DNA of 64,000 nucleotides from Euptelea pleiosperma. Lineage: Eukaryota; Streptophyta; Magnoliopsida; Ranunculales; Eupteleaceae. Below the pieces are notes generated by a model. It had not been told where the DNA came from and searched no databases. It saw nothing but the letters and a program-made list of their open reading frames with translations. Made by a program: the position numbers and the translations under genes. Position 1 is the stretch's first letter, and each line of letters opens with the position of its first letter. Below, piece after piece: positions 48,224-58,755 of this stretch. Location of the stretch: NCBI GenBank assembly GCA_035048495.1, contig CM068553.1, forward strand, positions 26,250,978-26,314,977, given 5' to 3'.

Positions 48224-49489
48224 ATGGATTAATAAGACCTAGAGGGGGTGAATAGGTTCGATTTGAATTAATTACCAACTAAAAATTAAACAACGTATTC
48301 AAATCTATTCGATCAGTGAACTGGGATCTATCGCATGTAAATTTTAAGCGAAAGTAAATAGACTGGTCTAATTAGATTTAATCTAAATATATCAAGGATA
48401 TATTTTTCACAAATCTGTTTAGCCAATAACACAATAAAATCAAACAAGCAATAAGCACAATTTTTACGATGAAAACCCAATTGGAAAAAACCTCGGGACC
48501 ATGTCCAGTTGAAATCACAACACAAATAGAAGACAGAGATGTAGACTGTTTACCCATACTATGACTAACAACCGAATCGAACTCCACATGAGCTCTAGCC
48601 GTCAATTTATCACGTCGCTTTATATCTTCACGCTTCGAACCACATGAAATGCCTTTAGGGTTTGATTTCGAATCCGATTTGGAAGCACACCGAGTCACAG
48701 CCTACTCGATCCACACGAGTTCACACTAAATCCACATACTATGGCAACTACCAATGAAGGTAATGAAATAGACCAACTAAGGTGTTTAATCGTTCATAGA
48801 AGAAAAAGATTCAACCATGAAGAGATTAACACTCTCCTACACTCAAGATCAAAATAATAGAACTTACTTGATCAGGATCTTGAGCATCCAAGAGCAAAAC
48901 TTAAGCTTCAATCAACAATGAAAGCTCTTGGATCTCTAGAGTTTCTTCTCTACTTTAGATAGGCTTGGATGACTTAGGTTTTCAACCTAAAATATTATAT
49001 TTATAGTAAAGCAAGAGTCTCAATAAAATAACAAGTATTGGAGGTCAAATCAGAAAAACTCAGAGTTTAAAAACCCATACTTCGTCGATCCAATCGATTG
49101 GGTTCTGAGTCAAATCAATTGGACAGATCCCGTAACAATTTTATTTCTGTCAAGACAAGTCCAGTCGACTAGACTTACAAAAAGTAGGGCAAATGCCCCT
49201 GCAAGTCTCTGAAACTTCTCCCTTGCTTATTTTGACTTAGTTCAATGTATATTAAGGCTCTACCACTTAAATTTTATAGTCTCTAAGTCACTTACCAACC
49301 TAATGGTGTGTTGATCAATTGAAGCTTTGAATCTTCTGATATATCACTCTTTTGATCTTCTATCAAGTAGTCTTTAGAGATGAAACCATACTCAATCAAT
49401 CGACTCCCAACTACCCACACACTAGGAAGGTTACATACACATATTTTGTGATACAGAATTAGCCAACACTAAAATATAGACCTTACACA
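48224..49489 (-). mobile_element. Solo LTR inside the SIRE-like element
   Basis: A 1266-bp insertion whose minus strand starts TGTGTAAGGTC. It is flanked by AAGTA (48219-48223) and AAGCA (49490-49494), a target duplication with one mismatch. Removing it rejoins the Ser-rich frame in phase, matching copy 1 except for four extra codons. It carries the AGAGGGGGTGAATAGG hallmark at about 48241 and a paired CAATCGATTGG / AAATCAATTGG at 49091 and 49112. No coding sequence. Confidence 0.75.
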
Positions 49490-50275
49490 AAGCACTCAGG
49501 AGACCACTCATCCTCCTTCAAAGAATCGCATTCTCACTAGTGTGAGCAAAGCATGGCTCTTTGTTCAATAGAGTGAGACTCTTGAGCCCAGCTTGATCTC
49601 CTCTGAAATCTCTCATCTTCTTCAACCTGATGTTGAAGCCACTTCTAGAAGGAAGACTATCATCCCAATAGAATTCACCATTAGGGATTTAGAGGGAACT
49701 GGTGATAATTTCAATTTATTCGATTACTTCTGAGATATCTATTTAAAATCTTTGCATCTCTAAAAATCTCTTACAGTCTTCCCTTGGATAACTGTAATAA
49801 ACATGATATCTACTCTCACAAAACCTCAAACTTGATATCACTTATCTTGCTACACTTACTGATAATAGCTTGATTAAAATATATACGCAAACACCTTGAA
49901 AATTAATTATCTATTGGGAATTTGTCTTGAAAGGTGGAGCCACTAGTTTGGATAGAACGGGCGACTGGCCTATAAGGGCATAGACACATTTTTGGAACAG
50001 GTGCACCGGTGTGGATTCATAGGCAATTGACATTTCAAGAAATTGATTTTTCTTGAGACCGGTCTATCGCGCTCTGCAAAAACGCGGCTCCTGAACCCGA
50101 ACTGACGTTTTAGGCTCTAAAACCTCCAAATCCTCCCCCCCTCCTTCTTCACTCCCCAAATCAATTGTTGACCATCCCCCATCCTTCTAAAAACCTTAGA
50201 AACCTTTCCCTTTCTGATTTGTCAAAGATCAAACCCCAAAACCCTTAACCCCTTTCACAGACTCTAATCTTCACC

Positions 50276-51300
50276 ATGGCTTTAAGAGGAAAGCGAGGGC
50301 GACATTTGGCGGAAGAAGTTGAAGGAGAACAAATCCCATTATTCACCAACAAAAGGGCAAAGCAGGATGGACTCCTCTCCTTGATTTCAATGCCCATGTC
50401 CTTCTTGTTCTTGTTTGTTATTTCTTTTATAACATGCATGCAAACACCGTAGATCCTTCTCATTTTAAAACAATGGTAAGGGGTGTAGTGATGACCATCA
50501 CCCTTGATTTGCTCTCTTCCATCATTGGGATCCCTTGTCCCAAAGAGAGTAGTCGATTCTCACATGCCATACCCTTAGAAAACAAGACCCAGATCATGAC
50601 TGATTTGTTCCCTGATTCATTTTCTTGGCCCGAAAAACTCACAACTGTAAAGCCATCTTTCTAAAACCCGCTTTTACAGGGTACTCTATATCATCATCTC
50701 TTACAACCTGATTCCCAAATCAAGTCATCGTGATGATATTAGCTCAGTGGCTCTCCACATCATGCATCGTCTGATGACATCACTCTCTAGACATACCCTA
50801 TATCATGTACCAATCGATATTAGAGGCTTGTGATTCTCCCGTATCCATTAGGGCCATTCCTTGTGGATATCTGATCACTAAGACCATTCAAGATTTTTCT
50901 AGTTGTTCCCACGCTAGACTCAGATCCTGTTGACTATCCATCTGATCCCATCAACAACCCGACGGTGTCCAAGATGCACCTTGGGAGAGATCCACCTTCC
51001 TCATCATGTCGTCAATCCAGAGCATCAGCAGGATCTTCCTCTTCTTCTACTCCCGCTACCTTGTAGTCCATATCAGACCAGATCACCTCTTTGACCCATG
51101 ACCTAGGAGCTTTTCGAGAGTTTGTCACTTTAGACCTTCAGAGGATGGGCGCACATCAGCAGAGGATGACGACCTTCTTGAAAAGTCAGCATCCAAACTA
51201 TCCCCCTTCACCACCAGAGGAGGACTTTCACGATGCATGGGATCAACAGGTCGGAAGAGAGCGGCTAGAGATGAAGAGGACGTGACAGAGTAGATACATT
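50276..51300 (+). pseudogene. Env-like / Transposase_32 ORF, second copy
   Basis: Starts with MALRGKRGRHLAEEVEGEQ, homologous to the start at about 23722 on the minus strand. It lacks an internal segment present there after PLFTN. The blocks GRGVVMTITLDLLSSIIGIP and the HRDDISSVALHIMHRLM-like sequence are readable in different frames. The Ser-rich tail is followed by an extra segment ending near 51300. Several stops and frameshifts are present. Function of the family is unknown. Confidence 0.6.
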
Positions 51301-51929
51301 CTTTCGTTTCTAACACAGTTGTTGTTATGTGTCATTTCATGTGTTTTTTGACTTATTTTAAACCACTATGTGGTCTTATGGTTATGTACTTTGGACTATT
51401 TTGATTGTAAAGGGCTTTCCGACCCTTGCAGCCTTATATATTTGCTTTCTATCAGTTGTATTTGTGGAAATGTTTGTGCCATGTCTATTTTATGCCATGC
51501 TTATTTTGTAACATATTTGGATAGTTTATCTCCGTTGTCAATTTAAAAAGGGGGAGAATTTGGAACAATGATTCTTGATGTGGTTTATGATTGATGTGGT
51601 TTATGATCGTACTTGACTTGATCATATTTGACGAGGACTTGGAAGATCAACATTGGAGGACTTGGAAAACATAAATTAGTTTTGGTAAAACCATAACTTC
51701 TGAAAACTTAAACTCTCTAAAATATTTAACTAATCATATACTAAGGGAGAGTAAAATCCATATCCATAGTTGTCATCTTTGTTTGTGATGTGATTGCCAG
51801 GACTTAAACAAAGATGTGTTGGTGCCTCTGTCTACAACTTGATATATTTATTTATGTTGGGAATGTTATACTTATTGTTGGGGGGAGAACCATTGTATAT
51901 TTTGTCTTTAAATTGACAAAGGGGGAGAT

Positions 51930-53021
51930 CGATAAGTATATTCTTTGTGTTGTCAATTTCAAAACAACCCTGGGTATTTTTGTAATCTCTATTTATTCAA
52001 CTGCAAGGACTTGGAGAGCAAGACTCAATATATCCGAGATTGGCTATAAAGCAATCCCTGATGCACATCGAGGACTTGAGTTCGTAGACTTGAAAAAACC
52101 ATCAGAGTTTCACTTGGATATATTTGGAGCCCCCCAGCCTATCATGAGAAACCCCCATCTACTGGAACCCTAATTAAATAGAAATGTCAGAGGAGTCAAC
52201 CGACCTTTGAGACGGGGTGACCGGAGGGAAATGACCCTGGTTGACCAGTCAAAAGGGACTAAGCGCCCAGTCTGTAAAGCTAATCAACCGGTCTCGAGTT
52301 TCTTCGAATCACGAGCACACATTACCCCTCCCCACCCCCTCCCCTACCCTTCATACTCACCAATTCACTCATCCTCTCTTGAGTTCTTCATCTCAAAGAG
52401 AATTGTTCTTACTCCCTTGCTTGCTTCCTTCGACGATTCTATTTGCTACCCCTTGTGGGAAATCGACTTTGGTGGTTTGCGCTCTTCGGCTGTAGAGCGA
52501 TTCGAGTGATTGGTCTGAGTTGCAGTTCTGAGTATCAACTTCGTTTGAGCTTCAACAACATCGAAGCTATGTTCCTGCTCAAACTCGGTTGAGATGTAAC
52601 TTTGTTTATTGGGAGCTTTTTCTTTAGAACGCTCCCCATATTGATTTAACCCATCTATACTTATTTCCCTTCTTTGAGTCAAGATTAATCTTGACTTAGT
52701 TGGAATTCGATTGCGACCTTATTCCGTACGTATCGATTACGATTGGGGTAAATGGTCATTTATCCCATTCAATATTACAAGATTGCTTAAATATTGAATT
52801 AAAAAGGTGATAGCTCATAAGAACTTTGGAAAGTGGATGTAGGTGTTATGTCACAAAACCACTATATATCTTCATGTTGTGGATTGTTGTCTTTATTCTC
52901 TATTACTTTAAGTTGATTATTTTGTTTTGATTCAAGCATATTAGTAATCAACTTAGGATAATTTTAATAGACCTATTCACAACCCCCCCCCCCCCCCCCC
53001 CCTTTAGGTCTTCTCGTATCA
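51930..53021 (+). mobile_element. SIRE-like 3' LTR
   Basis: Follows the polypurine tract CAAAGGGGGAGAT. It starts CGATAAGTATATTC, matching the 5' LTR start of copy 1 (TGATAAGTATT at 26320 on the minus strand). Shared blocks include TTGTGTTGTCAATT, GAGATTGGCT and GGACTTGAGTTCGT. It ends near AGGTCTTCTCGTATCA after a 20-C homopolymer (52983-53002). Length is about 1.09 kb. Confidence 0.7.
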
Positions 53022-53999
53022 ATATCAAGAAAACTTCAGTAATGATGTGTGAGGAATCGCCTGCGTGGCATAATATAAAAATTATGATACCCACAGGGGT
53101 GGCTCTTTAGATTTACTTCATTTTTGTTTTAGGGTTTCTTCAAATTTCCTTTACACCAAAAAAAATAGATTTTTTTCATAAAATCTCATTTTTCTTGCTA
53201 AACTCTTTTTTTTTTTTGGGTTTCTTTAGATTTACTTTCTTTTTTTAAAAGTTTACACACCAAAAATGAAATTTTTACTTTCAGAAAATCATGTCTTTCT
53301 TACTAATCCCATTTATTTTTTTGGGGTTTCTTTAGATTTACTCCTCTTTTTTTTACTAGTCCCATTTTTTCTTTGATACGTTATTAATAAGAGAATTAGG
53401 CTATTTTTTTTTATTAAAGAGAGACTTTAATTGGGGAATCATGTTGTTTCACATTTATTAATGATGGATTTTAGTGATATTTTAGCAAAACTTGAATACA
53501 AAAATTTAATTAGTAATTTTGCATCTCAAAAGGCGAGAATAATAGATTTTAGATAAAGATTTTCTATTATATAGAATTAAATTTGATACAAAGAAGGCCC
53601 CATTTAGAGTTGTATCAATACTACCCCATTACGTCTCTTAACCAAACTTCATATGTATTAACAAAGTTACAAGCTGCCCTTTAAAACTAGGGCAGACTTA
53701 TCTTATGAAAGCAGGCCAGGTATGGAACCAAGTCCATACTCACAAATTGTACACGGTCTTGTTAACCTAGATTGTCTGATCAAATGGACGCTATTTAGAA
53801 GACCTCTTTGACAAAAAAAAATTGGCTAGATTGGATGAGTTTAATAACCATTCGATTAATACACCTATTCATTACACTTCGCCCTTGCATTTGATTGTCC
53901 AATTGTTAGATGATTAGGATCATCTGATAGGGTTGAACTTCCTGGTCCAACAGATCATCTAAACGCAGCCCACAATTTGAACAATTTTGATTTAGAATA
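53022..53999. other. Non-coding DNA
   Basis: No gene is recognised. Three imperfect repeats of a TTTAGATTTACTTC / TTTTTGGGGTTTCTTTAG type occur at about 53110-53350. Otherwise AT-rich. Confidence 0.4.
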
Positions 54000-54620
54000 A
54001 TTTTGTTCCACCATCAATCTAGGATTATTCTTTGTAAATGCATATACGTTCAAATCGATTCTTAGTATCTCGAGTCTTGAATCGTACATGAGATTTTCAG
54101 CTCGTACAGCTCCTCGTTCAACTCTTTCAAAGTCATTGGATACTTTTTCCTCATATGAAAATCTTCACCCTCGTTCCACTCCATCCCGAAGAGTAATTAT
54201 GACCAATTCAGTTACATTTCCATGCTCCAAATGAACACTTTTCCATTTTTTTTACTCTCAAAGGAGAAGATTATTCTTTATACTAAACATATTCGGATCA
54301 AATCACGATCTTATGATAAGAACAATAGATCTTCCTCAATCAATATATTTTCCCCTCATTCTTCGAGTATCAGAAAGATCCTTTTCAAGTTTGAATTTGT
54401 TCATTTAAAATCTGAGTTCTACTACTTTTTTTTGCTCTTGTTCTTTATTTCTATTTTATTTTCCGCTCTTTTCTTTTTCTTCCCTTCCATCATTCCTTTA
54501 AGTCCCATAGGCTTGGTTCTGTAGAATCTGGCCCATTTTCTCATTGAGCAAAGGATACGAAATAAATCAGATCGATTGATAATTCAAGCAATTCAGAAGG
54601 CGAAGAGAAATTTAATTTGA
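54000..54620 (-). pseudogene. Organellar (likely plastid) group II intron fragment
   Basis: On the minus strand the segment contains a 34-nt group II intron domain V at 54079-54112 and a domain VI-like stem after it. The upstream block around 54510-54580 (CAATGAGAAAATGGGCC, TACAGAACCAAGCCTATGGG) is worded like plastid intron sequence. This is best explained as organellar DNA in the nucleus. Which intron is not certain; plastid is favoured over mitochondrial by the GTGAAAATCTCATG-type domain V. The plus-strand open frame 54222-54524 is incidental. Confidence 0.5.
54079..54112 (-). ncRNA. Group II intron domain V (degenerate)
   Basis: The minus strand reads GAGCTGTACGAGCTGAAAAT then CTCATGTACGATTC. 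The length is exactly 34 nt, with the GAGC start and GATTC end, and a GAAA-type loop. Compared with the usual GAGCCGT/ACGGTTC arm, two transitions create one C-A mismatch, consistent with decay after transfer. Domain V is the catalytic metal-binding hairpin of self-splicing introns. Confidence 0.6.
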
Positions 54621-55625
54621 AAATTTTGCAGTCAAACTTAAGGAGAAAAAAAATTCAATCCAAGTTATTGCATAAACCTGAAATTCAAGGCGTGTTACAT
54701 GTGACACCTTGAAATTTGTTTATATATGCATAACAACTCACCTGGCTTACATGCACAGTTGCAGATTTATCCAATAACATAAGATTATATAAGGTTTCAA
54801 CTTTAAACCTTATATTTTCCAACCTGAGATTCATTTTTCTGGACCATTTGCCATATTTTCTTACTATCCAAAGAATGTGATAGCTCAAATGAGTAGAATC
54901 ATCTTACAGAGCCAATTCTTTGTGCTGGTCTACTTTCATAAAAGAGCCTCTGTAAGAACAGAGATCTTAATTGATTTTGCCTTGAATTGCAAATTGTACT
55001 TCATCTCTCTTGATATTACCTTGAAATTGGGTGAAGATTTTCTAATCTGAAATAGGATTCTCATACTTTACTAGTCCACATTCAGATCTGAACTGGGTTG
55101 CATTATCTATAAATAAGTGGTGATTAGATCATCATTGAGATTCTTATCTCAAAATCATCGGACAGATATGCATCCACTACCCTATCACTATTCGAAGAGC
55201 CGAGGAGTTTCTCAAAAAAAATCAGCAGCCTCAACTTTAATCTGATTCGGATCTTTAACCTAATTGCCTATGCTGTTTTTTTGTCATACTGTTAAGGCTA
55301 CTCCTAACAGTACTAGTTCTGTGGGAAAACTTGTTCCCATCGCCCAATTTGAGCCACTGCGAAAGAATCAATGCCCATGTTAAAGTGATTTGTTCTTTGC
55401 AGCTGCGAAAGGATCAGTGCACTTGTTTGTCCAAATTGGAGGAAAAAAAACATTATGAAGTTTGTCACGTCAGACCACCTCCTGTTGCCCATAAAATCAA
55501 CTAAATCCATGATCTATGAAGAGTAAAATGAAAAGCTATTTGTCATTTTGCAGAAAATATTTGAGAATTGAAAAGCTTTATATAATTACTTGAATTAAAT
55601 GTCAATTCTCAATTTTTGTTTTCAG
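54621..55625. other. Non-coding DNA before the HMGR exon
   Basis: No upstream HMGR exon or other gene was recognised. The last bases (TTTTTGTTTTCAG) are a strong acceptor for the HMGR exon. A 65-codon minus-strand frame at 55313-55510 has no recognised domain. Confidence 0.45.
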
Positions 55626-55870
55626 GTGGGTACAGTTGGCGGTGGGACCCAACTTGCGTCTCAGTCAGCTTGTCTGAACCGACTTTGTGTTAAGGGTGCA
55701 AAAAAAAGAATCACCAGGATCATATTCAAGGCTTTTGGCAAACATTAGTAGCAGGTTCAGTTCTTGCTGGGGAGCTCTCCCTCATGTCTGCTCTAGTAGC
55801 AGGGCAGCTTGTGAAGAGCCATATGATATACAACAGATCAAGCAAAGATGTCACCAAAGCTGCCTCTTAG
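55626..55870 (+). pseudogene. HMGR: HMG-CoA reductase last exon, two frameshifts
   Basis: Begins after a CAG acceptor with [18 protein letters not shown], the conserved start of the last HMGR exon in plants. It ends with LVKSHM (the His of the catalytic SHM motif), then [12 protein letters not shown] and TAG at 55868-55870. HMGR makes mevalonate at the ER membrane. One extra A in an A8 run (about 55700) and one extra A near 55746 shift the frame, so a full-length C-terminus cannot be made from this sequence. Preceding exons were not found. The retained intron acceptor argues for a DNA-level relic, not a retrocopy. The A8 shift alone could be a sequencing error; the second is not in a homopolymer. 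Confidence 0.88.
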
Positions 55871-56123
55871 GGGGAAAACGAGAGGCTCACCTTGAATACT
55901 GATATTAGCTTGTGATTAGAGAAAAGATACCTCATTGAGAATGGGTTGTAGAAGTTGCTTGAATAATAGTTGCTTTTCTCTTTTGTTGTCACTTTGTAGA
56001 GTTGTATTGAGAACAATTTTGGAGAAACCTTCCATCGAAACTAGGATTTTGACTTAGTTGCCAACATGATTTCCATTGTACAATTAGCAAGGAGGTTTTA
56101 CGTTTACTTTATTAATATGGGTA
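55871..56123. other. Presumed HMGR 3' flank
   Basis: Unique sequence after the HMGR stop, T-rich, with no conserved coding content. It runs into the target site of the triple-LTR element. Confidence 0.4.
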
Positions 56124-56128
56124 TGAAT

Positions 56129-58750
56129 TGATAGAGGCAAAGCCATCCCCACCGTTGGATGGTGTTGATGGATCTCAGATCTATGTTGAAATGGGTCATG
56201 AGTCATTGATCATGCATTTTCTAGAATGATCCAACATGCAGTCCATAATGTTGGGGGAAAAAATTATACTTAATATGCATGAGAATGTATAGTTAGTTAC
56301 ATAGGAAAAATAAGGTTGTTTGGGAATACGTTAAGATTAATTATGACGTAGGAATTTGAGTCTAGAGAATTGTAGGAGTTTGTTAGTCAAGCTTGGGAGT
56401 TGCATTTTGTGTTTAATATTTGCCTTGGGGGGCTAAGGAATTGGAGGCCTATATATATGTAGCTATCGATCAAGAAGAATGTACCCTTTGAAAAGATTAA
56501 GAAAAGTTAGTGTTTTAGACTTTAGTCATTGGCCACACTTTGGTGTTGAGCATATGAAGAGTATCATCTCATACTAAGCCTCTTTTGCCATTTAATCGTC
56601 TCCGTTCTGCATCATTTGGTATCAGAGCTACGGGTCACGCTTCTCGGATTTTTTTGCTAACGACTTGGCTTGCAATGACAACAAGTGGCGACTGGAGGCG
56701 AGTGGAAAATGATCCAAGAGAGGTAGAACTTACCCGCTTTGAGCAATTCAAAACTCAGAATCGTGTAAATGATGGTCTTACGTTTGAGATTTAAATTAAT
56801 CCATTCTATTCATGTGCTCTGCGCGACAAGCCTTTGGAAAGGGAAGGAGATTTTTTTTTAAAGTTGTACTATCCAGAAGAATTCGTCGATTGGGATTCTT
56901 CTCCAATTTACAATGACTATTCGGATGAAAAAAATACAAAAGTTATTAAAGAAGATGATGATGACGAGGTCACTTGGAGTATTCAAGGTGAGGCCCTTGT
57001 TATTCAGCATAGTATGAACACCGCACGTGTTGAAGAAGAGATTTGTTTTAGTTGCGAAGTGTCAAGGTAGGTACCAAATGAGTGATGACAAAGTCGAAAT
57101 CATGGGACATTTCTATAAGATTCTTGAAAAGGTAGAAAATTATCTTAGACGAACTTGAGGGCGAGTTCTCTCTAACGGGGAGAATCTGATGTAGGTAGAG
57201 CCACCCCCACCCGGTGTTGATGGATCTCAGATCCATGATGAAATGAGCCATGGATCATGGGTTTTCTAGAATAACCCAACATGTATTATATAATGTTGGG
57301 AAAAAGATATTGTAGTTAATATGTATGAGAAGGTGTTGTTAAATGCATGGGAAAAAGAAGGTTATTTGGGAATATGTTAAGATTAATTATGATGTGAGAA
57401 TTTGGGTCTAGAGAATTGTAGGAATTTGTTAGTCAAGCTTGGGAGTTGCATTTTGTGTTTAATGGTTGCCTTGGAGGCTAAGGAATTAAAGATGTTTAAT
57501 GTATGTCTTCGAGGCTAAGGAATTGGAGGCCTATATATGTAGCTATAGATCAAGGAGAAGGCACCCCTTGAAAAGATTAAGAAAAGCTTGTGTTTTAGAC
57601 ATTAGTCATTTGCAAAACTTTGGTGTTGAACATGAAGACTATCATCCCATACTAAGCCTCTTTTGCCATTTGATGGTCTATGTTCGCATTATTTGGTATC
57701 AGAGCTACGGATCACGCTCCTCGAAATTTTTTGCTAACGACCTGGCTTGCAATGGCAACAAGAAGTGGCGACTGGAGGCGAGTGGAAAATGATCCAAGGT
57801 AGGTAGAGCTTACCGGACGCTTTGAGCAATTCAAAACTCAGAATCATGTAGATGTTGGTCTCACGTCTGTGATTTATTTTAACCATTCCATGCATGTGCT
57901 TCAAGCGACAAGCCTATAGAAAGGGATTGGGATTTTCTTTTAAAGTTGTACTATCTAAAAGAATTCGTTGATTGGGATTCTCCTCCAATTTACAATGACT
58001 ATTCGGATGAAAAAATACATAAGTTATTGAAGAAGATTATGACGACGATTTCACTTGGAGTATTCACGGCGGTGCCCATGTTATTCAGCATAGTATGAAC
58101 ACCGCACGTGTTGAAGAAGATATTCTTTTTAGTTGCGATGTGTCAATGTATGTACCAAATGGGTGATGATAAAGTCAACATCATGGAACATTTCAATAAG
58201 ATTCTTGAAAAGGCAAAAAATTATCTTAGACGAACTCGATGGCGAGTTCGCTTTGACAGGGAGTCTGATGCAGGAAGAGCCACCCCCATCGTTAAATGGT
58301 GTTGATGGATCTTAGATCCATGATGAAATGGGTCATGGATCATGGTTTTCTAGAATGACCCAACATGTAGTCCATAATGTTGGGAAAAAGAAATTGTAGT
58401 TATGCATAAGGTATTGCATGAGAAGAAGAATGTTTTGGAATATGTTAGAAGTTAATCATGGTGTGAGAATTTGAGTTTAGAGAATTGTAGGAATTTATTA
58501 GTTAAGCTTAGGAGTTCCATTTTGTGTTTAATGTTTGCCTTGGAGGCTAAGGAATTGGAGGTGTTTAATGTCTGTCTTGGAGGCCTATATAAATGTAGTT
58601 ATGGATCAAGGAAAATGCACCCATTGAAAAGATTAAGAAAAACTTGTGTTTTGGACTTTAATCATTGGCAACATTTTGGTGTGGAGCATATAAAGATTAT
58701 CATCTCATACTAAGCCAATTTTGTCATCTAATTGTCTCTGTTCCACATCA
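56129..58750 (+). mobile_element. Tandem retroelement: three LTRs, two internal domains
   Basis: Three LTR copies, 56129-56614, 57187-57691 and 58266-58750, alternate with two internal domains of about 570 bp. The periods are 1058 and 1079 bp. Each internal domain starts with the initiator-Met PBS TGGTATCAGAGC two bases after its LTR (56617 and 57694). Each then carries a gypsy-like gag/protease relic (GDWRRVENDPREVE, NTARVEEE) fused to a pol-end-like peptide (ILEKAKNYLRRTRWR) that stops at the next LTR. A single 5-bp duplication, TGAAT, flanks the whole array (56124-56128 and 58751-58755). It is therefore one insertion that became a tandem, or inserted as one. Most of pol is missing. Confidence 0.85.
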
Positions 58751-58755
58751 TGAAT

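Larger units (their letters stand above)
47400..53021 (+). mobile_element. Pol-less SIRE-like element, copy 2
   Basis: Plus-strand counterpart of 22145-26320. It starts 5'-truncated in the gag coiled-coil region (about 47490-47640), carries the second zinc knuckle near 47860-47910, then the Ser-rich frame interrupted by an LTR at 48224-49489. The env-like/Transposase_32 region runs from about 50276 to 51300, with a polypurine tract at 51917-51929 and the 3' LTR at 51930-53021. As in copy 1, no protease, integrase, RT or RNase H is present. All frames are broken by stops. Confidence 0.7.

Noticed and set aside
54222..54524. 100-codon hydrophobic open frame
   Set aside because: It lies on the opposite strand to an organellar group II intron fragment and its hydrophobicity reflects T-rich sequence.
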